Program-made: the position numbers and the translations under genes
The notes under the pieces: generated by a model
Databases searched by the model: none
Told to the model about the DNA's origin: nothing
What the model saw: only the letters and a program-made list of their open reading frames with translations
Source: Diadophis punctatus similis
Taxonomy: Eukaryota > Chordata > Lepidosauria > Squamata > Dipsadidae
Assembly (NCBI GenBank): GCA_023053685.1
Contig: JALIGW010000003.1
Coordinates: 44,772,496-44,836,495 of the forward strand
Length of the DNA: 64,000 nucleotides
Direction: 5' to 3'
Part shown: positions 22,701-31,700 of the stretch, piece after piece
Layout of the letters: the number at the start of each line of letters is the position of its first letter
Position numbering within the stretch: position 1 is the stretch's first letter

Positions 22701-25700
22701 AGTCACCTTCAGTGCAAGTAGTGATGGCTTTATCTGGAGCAAATACCAGCACTTTTTTGAAGTCCTAAGGAAAATGTCTTCCTCACAGTCTGGCACTGTT
22801 GTATCCATGTTTGCAAATGTTTTAAAGCACTTCCTTCTACACTGTGCTGTTACTTCTTTCCTGCCAAGCTCTTCTCAAGGCATTTTACCATCCCAACCAC
22901 CTCAGGACATTTGTTTGGCCTGAAATAGAGTGACTCATCAGGAAGCTGACTATCAGCCCCAAGATTTTTTTTTTAAAAAAACCAAATGGTTGCTTGAGTT
23001 ACTGGGGAAAGGGAGGGTGGGGACACAAGTGGGAGCAAACAGAGTGTAGGAACACAAGGAAGGGAGGAGAAGAAGCAACTGAAAGAGAAAGGAAGGAAGG
23101 AAGCCATAGGTGGAGAGAAGGGAGGGGAATGAATGGATAGTCCAATACAGGAGTGGGTTTCACTTACCTTCGCCACCGGTTCGCATCGCGACATTGCACG
23201 CATGCGCATGCGCGTCTCCTCGCACGATTTCACTTCCACACATGCTCAGAAGGTGGATTTAGCCCGAAACACAGCTGGGGAGCTCATCAGCTGTGCTTCG
23301 GGCGAAGAAATAAAGGTCAGTATTAACCCGGGGGCAGGCGGGAGGGCTTTTTTCAAAGCACAGAACGCTGTGAAGCCATCCAAAAACAGGAAAAGCGGCC
23401 AAAAAGTCAGAAAAAAAGATGGCGGTGAGCACGGACCGGCACAGACAGAACCGGATCCGTGATGCCAAAATTACATCACCAGCGGGTCGCTAACGGTTCG
23501 GGCGATCTGGTCCGAACCGGGAGGAACCCACCCCTGGTCCAATAAGAAAAAGTCACAATTAGACTGTTCCATAGAAATGAATCAATTATCTGTGGGAAGC
23601 CCACTGAAGGAGAACTATAGCAACCACCCACCCCTATACAGTGATTCCCTAACAACCGAGTTTGTGGATATGTCTTTATCTCCATGCACTTTTAGATTCA
23701 GCCACCCTGTCTGATCTTACAGAAGGTGGGGAGGCTTTCCTAAAATTTCCTAAAACGAAAATTGCCTATCCTGGCTCAAATTCACAGCTTTTACTTTTCC
23801 TCAGCAAGTGTAAGCATCTGGTCAACCTTTTGTAGGATTAGAAGTGAAGCAGGGTCAAGCTTGGTTAGCAAGTGGACAGGGTACTCCCAAGAAATACAAG
23901 GGCCATGCAATAGCCTGGGAATATGAAGAGCACTCCAGAAGAAGGCAAGGGATTGCCTTCTCTGTCGCTACCAAGAAAATTACCGGTACACGGATGATGT
24001 GTCCATGAAATCACCCAGTATTGAGCTTGGCTTGAAGGGAACTTACCTTTGTATCCTATTTAAGTAGCTAGAAGCACTGTTGAAATTTAGAGCTGAATGG
24101 GAAGTATAATATGGAAAGGCTGCAGAAAATCTTTAGAAATCTGGGGAATTCGGGTAGTGGCACTATTACGGTTTTAATACAAACTAAGATTATTATCACT
24201 GTTCATATCCTGCCTACCCTCCAAGGAGATGAAGTTTATGTACCGTATTTTTCAGACTATAAAACGCACTGGAGTATAAGACGCACCTTAGTTTTTGGGG
24301 AGGATAATAAAAAAAAAGCTGATTGGTTGGTGAATCGGCCTCCTGGAATACCCCCAAATAGCTGTTCCCAGAGGTGAACTTTAGCAACAGGTTTGTTGGT
24401 TGTGAGCTCTGCACCTTGCTTTTCCAGCCTCTGAAACCTCCGCTTCAGAGGATTTCCCCCTAGCCTCTGAAACCTGTTTCAGAGGATTTTTTCAAAAATG
24501 GGAAAATGCACAACTGAATGGCATTGCTGAATGCTTCGGTGTGTAAGAAACATTTGGGGACCTCCAGTGCTATATTTTTTTCTAAAGCCTACATGTATAT
24601 AATTGAAATAATAACACATTATTGATTTGAAATTGACATAACAACACATAACCAACCTAGAATTAAGGAGAAATTTCCTGTCAGTTAAAACAATTAATCA
24701 GTGGAATGGCTTGCCTCCAGAAATTGTGAATGCTCCAGCACTGGATATTTTTAAAAAGACATTGGGCAACCATTTGTCTGAAATGGTATAGGGCTGTGAT
24801 GGTGAACCTATGGCGAACCTATGGAGCCATATCTACCGGCATGCAAGCCGTTGCCCTAGCTCAGCTCCAGCACGCATGTGTGTGGTGGCCAGCTGGATTT
24901 TTGGCTCCTGCGGAGGCTCTGGGAGGGCATTTTTGGCCTCCGAAGGGCCTCTGGGGGGGGGCAGAAGCCTCTGGAGCCTGGGGAGGGCAAAAAACGGGCC
25001 TACCGGGCCCACCGGAAGTCAGGAAACAGGCTGTTTCCGGCCTCCAGAGGGACTCCGGGGGGTGGGAGAGGCTGTTTACCCCCCTCCCCAGGCTCCAAGA
25101 AAGCCTCTGGAGCCTGGGGAGGGTGAAAAACGGAAGTCAGAAAACCGGGGAGGGGGCCGTGCACGCATGCACGTGGTGGTGGTGGTCATGCGCACATGCA
25201 CAGGAGGGCGGGGCACATGGGAGGCATTTATTTATTATTTATTTAGATGCTCTTCTATGCCGCCCTACTCCCTGAGGACTCAGGGCAGCGTACAACATTT
25301 TAAAGAACAACTAAACATTAAAATTATTAAAAACAATTTTAAAAAGTATCAAAAACAACATACAATAACATGTATACATGGGGGAAAGTAGTCTCAAGGT
25401 CATTGAATTATGGGTGTGGGCATGCGTGCATGCATGATAGCGCGCGCACACGCACTTTTGGCACCTGAGAGAAAAAAGGTTCGCCATCACTGGTATAGGG
25501 TTTCCTGCTTGAGTGGGGGGGGGTTTGGACTAGAAGACCTCCAAAGTCCTTTCCAACTCTGTTATTCTCTTATACATTATTATATACAAAGTAACTTCTG
25601 TTTCTATTCCCCTCCTCCTCATTTGTTTGTGTTACTACTTAGATGGTAGGTTCCTTGAATTTGGGACTTGGCCAATGTTTGTGAACATATTATTGCTGTT

Positions 25701-28700
25701 AAAATGATTTGAAAAATGTACCGTATTTTTGGAGTATAAGACGCACCTAGATTTTAGAGGAGGAAAACAAGGAAAAAAGTATTCTGAACCAAATGGTATA
25801 GTAATATATTATTTAATAAAATACCAGTGTAGCAGAATACTTTTTACAACCATGTACACTTTTTGCAAACTTCAAACTTGACAGCTTTAAGACTTGTGGA
25901 CTTCAACTCCCAGAATTCCTCCTCCAGTCATGCTAGCTCAGGAATGGGAGTTGAAGTCCACAAGTCTTAAACTTGCCAAGTTTGAAGACCCTTGCACCCC
26001 TAACCCCTAACCCAGGGGTCTTCAAACTTGACAGCTTTAAGACTGGTGAACTTCAACTCCCAGAATTCCTCCTCCAGTCATGCTAGATGGGGTAATTAGA
26101 AGGCAAAAACACCCCAGTTTTTGCAAAAAAACAGCCTGTTTTTCGCTCATTTTTTTTCAAAAACAGGACATGCAGAGGGTTTAGAAAGCCTGCAGAGCAC
26201 TCCTAGGGGGTGGGGGAAGGCAAAAACGGCCCTATTTTTGCAAAAACCACCCGTTTTTCGCTCGTTTGTTTGCAAAAATAGGGCATGCAGAGGGTTTGGG
26301 AAGCCTACAGAGCACTCCTAGGGGGTGGGGGAAGGCAAAAACGCCCCCATTTTTGCAAAAAAGCCCGTTTTTCGCAAAAATAGGATGTGGGGGCGGGGCT
26401 TCGGGAAGCCAAAAATGGCTGTATTCGGTGTATAAGACGCACCGACATTTCCACCCTCTTTTGGGGGGCAAAAAGGTGCATCTTATACTCTGAAAAATAC
26501 GGTAATTTGGATGCACAAATTACCTGGTTTTTAACCAGTTGGCTATAGTTCTGTCCATCATCTGTATTCACTTCTTTTTGACTTAGTTCTTCAAAAACTC
26601 TGCCTCAAAACATGGCTTTAGGAGGTGTGAATCTCTATCCAACACCTGTCATGAAGCCTTAATAGCAAAGCCATTTAGCTTCTCTGCAATCTCTCCATCC
26701 TCCAGTAAACCTTCCCAGATAACCTTATCTAACGACTTGCCTGGCCTCCCAATCCTTCTTAGAGTCTCCCTTTGTAGTTGAATAATTTTATCTTTTGCTT
26801 TACTTGTTTCATACCCAACTTAAATTGGCTTTTCCTGGCTTTCTTTCTTTTTCTTTAATTGGATAGGGTTTATTTTTAAGGGAAATGGTATCGTCCTTCC
26901 GAGTTGACTTGACTGTGCTCATCAATTATGTTGGCATTGTCTTGGGCTTGTTAATCCCTGTCACTTTTTCTATTAGCCACCTTTCCCTTTTGTGGAAATA
27001 GTTTGTATTATCACAGTTTTAAACAACTTCTTGTTGAAACTACCTCTCTTCTTCAACTTAATTTTAGTCCTTTCATTTTTTTAAGCTGTTTGTCAAATTC
27101 AGTTACCTGACCTCAGGCACTTCCATGGATAACTCTTCAAAGGCATAGTTACTTATTCTGTCTAGGAATGTCACAGTTTGGATGAATACCTGTACCTTTT
27201 GAGTCAGGTTAACATTACATTTTTATCTTTTACCTAACTTCATTTTCTTTTGTTTGGTTTTATCATTTTCATGCCCCCTTTGATTTTTAATCAGGGAAAT
27301 TACAGTAATAATATACAAGTATACTTTTTAAGCTGAACATTTCTATCAATTGAGATTATATAGAACAACTTAAGAACCTTTGTGAAGCATTTGATGCCCA
27401 TATATTTTACCAATAAAGGAGAATATTTGTAGCTCAGGGTTGAAATGAAGAGTCCTTGTTGCTCTCTGAGCTTGGTTGTTGTTGTTGTTTTGCAGTTGTT
27501 TCATTACCCAAACTAGGTAACAACATTAGTACTGATTATATTATCTAGTTTGGGTAAATGAAACAACCAAACTCAAGGAGCACCTCATGAAGAAATATTT
27601 CCCAACCAAAACGTCTCAAGATTTTTTGCAATACCAACACATCTGCAGGGCATCAGGATAAAGAAGACAGCTCTCAGCTTGGCAGGTTTTGAAAAATAAA
27701 GTAGGTTTGGACCCAGATACTGTAGTACCTGGATGAGAAATAAGCAGGAAATCCTAGGCCTCTAGGCCAGTAGGTATCCAGAGGAGGGGAAGAACATGAA
27801 ATGTAATCAGATCATGATATAACCCCATAACATATATATTTTGGTTTAAACTATTTATATGACCATCCATCCCAAAGCAGTGACTCTTGTGTCATATAAA
27901 GGGATGCAAATACATAATGGTAGTATTTATGTTATAAGACTATTTATTACACAGGTCTCATTTTTTGTCATTCTCACAATGCTGTGGGATAGACTAGGAC
28001 AGTGATGGCGAACCTATGGCACGGGTGCCACAGGTGGCACGCGGAGCCATATCTGCCGGCACGCGAGCCGTTGCCCTAGCTCAGCTCCAGTGCGCATGTG
28101 CATGCTCGCCAGCTGATTTTTGGCTCACGCGGAGGCTTTGGGAGGGCGATTTCGGCCTCCAGAGGGCCTCCAGGGTGGCGGGGGGAGTGTTTTCGCCCTC
28201 CCCAAGCTCCAGGAAAGCCTCTGGAGCCTGGGGAGGGTGAAAAATGGGCCCACCGTGCCCACTGGCAGTCGGGAAACGGGGGAATGGGGGGGTCACACAT
28301 GCATGTGCAGGGGGGTGGGGCAAGTGAGGGGCTTTGAATTATGGGTGTGGGCACGCACGCGCGTGCAATAGCGTGCACGCGCACTATTTCGGCACCCGAG
28401 GAAAAAAAGGTTCGCCATCAGTGGACTAGGAAATCCAAATAAATCCAAGAAGACAGCCATGTGAAGTCACCTTCATATTATTGCCAAGATTATTGTGTGG
28501 TTGTGTCTGCAATGTCATCGAGAATTGAGTTCAACTCAGGAGAGATCTGACTTTATCCTTCATAAAAAGATATTTTTCCCCCAGATCTAGAGCTCTTTAG
28601 AAATGTTGCACTACAATTTTAATGTCCCTTTAAATGGTTGCTATTTTATTCTGTCTGTATGCTCATTGTCAAGTTCTGTTTGTTTGCAATTCAAGCCTTG

Positions 28701-31700
28701 AAATATCCCCAGTATTAGTCTTCAGAAAAATCACACCCTAAATGAGGTTCTGCTGAATTCTTACATAAATCAAATATGTAACATGTAGCTTGCCCATCTG
28801 TTCGCTTGTTTATAATGCTGCAAGAATTTGGGGGGCTCAGCCCTAATAGCATATGGAGTGGGAGCTGCAGTCTGTCCATCCACCCATTTGTTTTGCAGTT
28901 CCTCCCTGGAGCTGGGTTTTTTTTTTTAAATAAACCATTCTTTCTCCATTGGCATCCATTGGAGCTGGGTTTTTAATATTTATTTTAATAGAGGGGTTGC
29001 GGTTGTAAAATGGGAAGGCTGAAAGCTCTTTCTATTTGTGCAAATCTCAAACAGAATTGAGCCCCTGCACACTTCATACCAACATAAACAAATGGAAGGG
29101 CAGCTTTGCATGATGGATTTACTGTGTCGTGCTGTTTTGTCCTCTGCTCTCTCTCTCTCTCTCTCTCTCCAAAATCAGTTTGAAAACCACTCTACTACTT
29201 TCTTGTCTCACTGTAGTTCAAGTGGCACTTGTCCCATTTGTGCTGGCTCAGCTTATTCCAAGGTTCCCTCGTGCCCAACAAATCTAAACCTTTCTTCCCA
29301 ACACCACTGTCACACCCATGCATTGAGACTTCTCTGCATGCAATTTTCTGGCTGTTTCTGGAAGATAAATCCACTGTGGGCATTGGATGTGGTGGGGGTG
29401 GGGAACGGGTTGATGGGAAAGAAGAAAGATTCATCCATATTTATCAAACTCCATCACAGATTTGGCAAATCTGCCTGATCACCCCAGCTATATTTTGCAT
29501 TATTAAATATTCATACCAGCTAGTTGACAGTGTGGAGTTTGTACATTTTTTGCTCCTGAATCATTTATGTACAATCAGCAGAGGCAGGGGCAGCATTTTT
29601 TCCTTAACATCTCTTCTCTCCCACCCAGTATCACGGTAACCATGCAGTCTTTGGACTCCCATCATTGTTATTTAACTGAATTTGTAAAGCAGGACATTTA
29701 ATAGAGAATGGCTTTGAAAAGTTTTCAAAATGGAACTGTTGAAAGGCTGCAGAACCTTTCAGTAAAGGAGAATTTCCTGGTAAACTCTAAAATGAACCAA
29801 CCTTCCTCTCTCTCTCCTTTCTTTTTCATACAGCTGGTCCTCGACTTATGACCACAATTGAGCCCACAATTTCTGTTGCTCATTTGTTAAGTGAGTTTTG
29901 CCCCATTTTATGACTTTTCTTGCCACAGTTGTTAAGTGAATCACTGCAGTTGTTAAATTAGTAACACAGTTAGTAAGTGAATCTGGCTTCTCCATTGACT
30001 TTACTTGTCAGAAGGTTGCAAAAAGGGGACCACGTGACCCCGGGACTCTGCAGCCATCATAAATATGAGTCGGTTGCCAAGTATCTCAATTTTGATCACA
30101 TGACCATGGGGATGCTGCAATGGTCATAAGTATGAAAAATAGTCATAAGTCACTTTTTTCAGTGCAGTTGTAACTTTGAATGGTCGCTAAATGAACTGTT
30201 GTAAGCCGAGGACTACCTGGATTTATTTTAAGAACTACCTGCTATAGGGATAGAACCAGCGTTGAAATGCTCCCGGTTCACTCTTGCCTGTTGCTGCCTT
30301 CGCGTCGGAGAGCTGATCGCGAAGGCAGCGCGACGCTCTGCCCACTCACCGGGACACTGCCATTTGAGTTCTTTTACCCTCTGCGCATGCACAAGCATTC
30401 TGTGCATGCGCAGAGGGTAAAAGAACTCAAATGGCGGTGTCCAGGCGGGTGGGCGGAGCGTCGCGCTGCCTTCGCGATCGGCTCTCCGACGACCGACAGG
30501 CAAGAGTGAACCGGGAGCATTTCACCCCTGGATAGAACTATTATCATTCCCATTTTAGACCTCCCAGCCAGGGGTGGGTTTCACTTACCTTCGCCACCAG
30601 TTTGCATCGCGACGTTTCGCATGCGCGTGCGTGTCCCCTCGCGCGATTTCACTTCCGTGCATGCTCAGAAGGTGGATTCAGCCCGAAACACAGCTGAGGA
30701 GCTCATCAGCTGTGCTTCGGGCGAAGAAATAAAGGTCAGTATTAACCCCGGGGCAGGCGGGAGGACTTTTTTCAAAGCACAGAACGCTGTGAAGCCATCC
30801 AAACACAGGAAAATCGGCTGAAAATTCAGAAAAAAAGATGGCGGCGAGCACGGACTGGCAAAGACAGAACCGGATCCGTGATGCCAAAATTACATCACCA
30901 GCGGGTCACTAACGGTTTGGGCAATCTGGTCCGAACCGGGAGGAACCCACCCCTGCTCCCAGCTCATATGTTCTCCAGTCCCCAAGAGAAGGTAGACAGA
31001 AAAAATTTAAAGGATTATATTTCCAACTTGTATAACCCATCCCTTGACAGGGGAATGCCTGTTGGTGAGCCTTAGACAAAGAACTGCAAGCTAATTAGGT
31101 AAAGACGGAATAAGCGTATTCCCATTCTGTACTTTTTATTTCTGGGCATAAAGAGCAAACTCCAATTCTTTCATAAACAACATTTTCTCAAATTTATAAA
31201 TGAGAATCTGAATTCCTCTCCTTTTGTCCATTTTTGAAGTACGGTTGACAGAATGGCTATCACGCTTCGGCATCTATTGTGTACCTATAATTATAAATGA
31301 GCCACGGTGGCGTAGTGGTTAGAGTGCAGTACTGCAAGCTACTTCTGCTGACTGCCAGCTGCCTGCAATTTGGCAGTTCGAATTTCACCAGGCTCAAGGT
31401 TGACTCAGCCTTCCATCCTTCCGAGGTTGGTAAAATGAGGACCCAGATTGTTGGGGGCAATATGCTGACTCTATAAACCACTTAAAGAGGGCTGTAAAGC
31501 ACTGTGAAGCGGTATATATGTCTAAGTGCTATTGCTATTACACCGTTCCACTTCTGTTATGCATGTGCATGTTATGCACCCGTGATGGCGAACCTATGGC
31601 ACGTGTGCCACAGGTGGCACACGGAGGCCTCTCTGCTGGCACACGAGCCGTCACCCAGCTGAGCTGCCCCCACACGCCTCCAACTGGCCAGCTGATTTTT

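Larger units (their letters stand above)
24655..25575 (+). repeat. CR1-like 3' fragment split by a 699-bp hAT-type insertion
   Basis: 24655-24793 and 25493-25575 join into the CR1 3' end (TGGAATGGCTTGCCTCCAGAA ... GTATAGGGTTTCCTGC ... TTGGACTAGAAGACCTCCAAAGTCC), colinear with 12960-13140. Confidence 0.8.
25721..26502. mobile_element. CCGTATTTTT inverted-repeat DNA transposon, TA target duplication
   Basis: CCGTATTTTTGGAGTATAAGACGCACC at the left mirrors GGTGCATCTTATACTCTGAAAAATACGG at the right, with TA on both sides. Interior: two palindromic MITE copies (25867-25994, 26013-26090) and a 114-bp tandem (ATGCAGAGGGTTT at 26171 and 26285). No transposase frame. Confidence 0.8.

Noticed and set aside
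23843..23900. A functional 5S rRNA gene
   Set aside because: Only the 3' half is recognisable, with many substitutions, and it is followed by a SINE-like body.
29038..29639. Two overlapping open frames of 136-146 codons in intron 3
   Set aside because: Ser/Leu-rich translations, a (CT)n tract inside, and no family resemblance.
31299..31539. Functional tRNA genes at the A/B-box-like sites of the SINEs
   Set aside because: No cloverleaf or acceptor stem can be formed; the body and tail match dispersed SINE copies.
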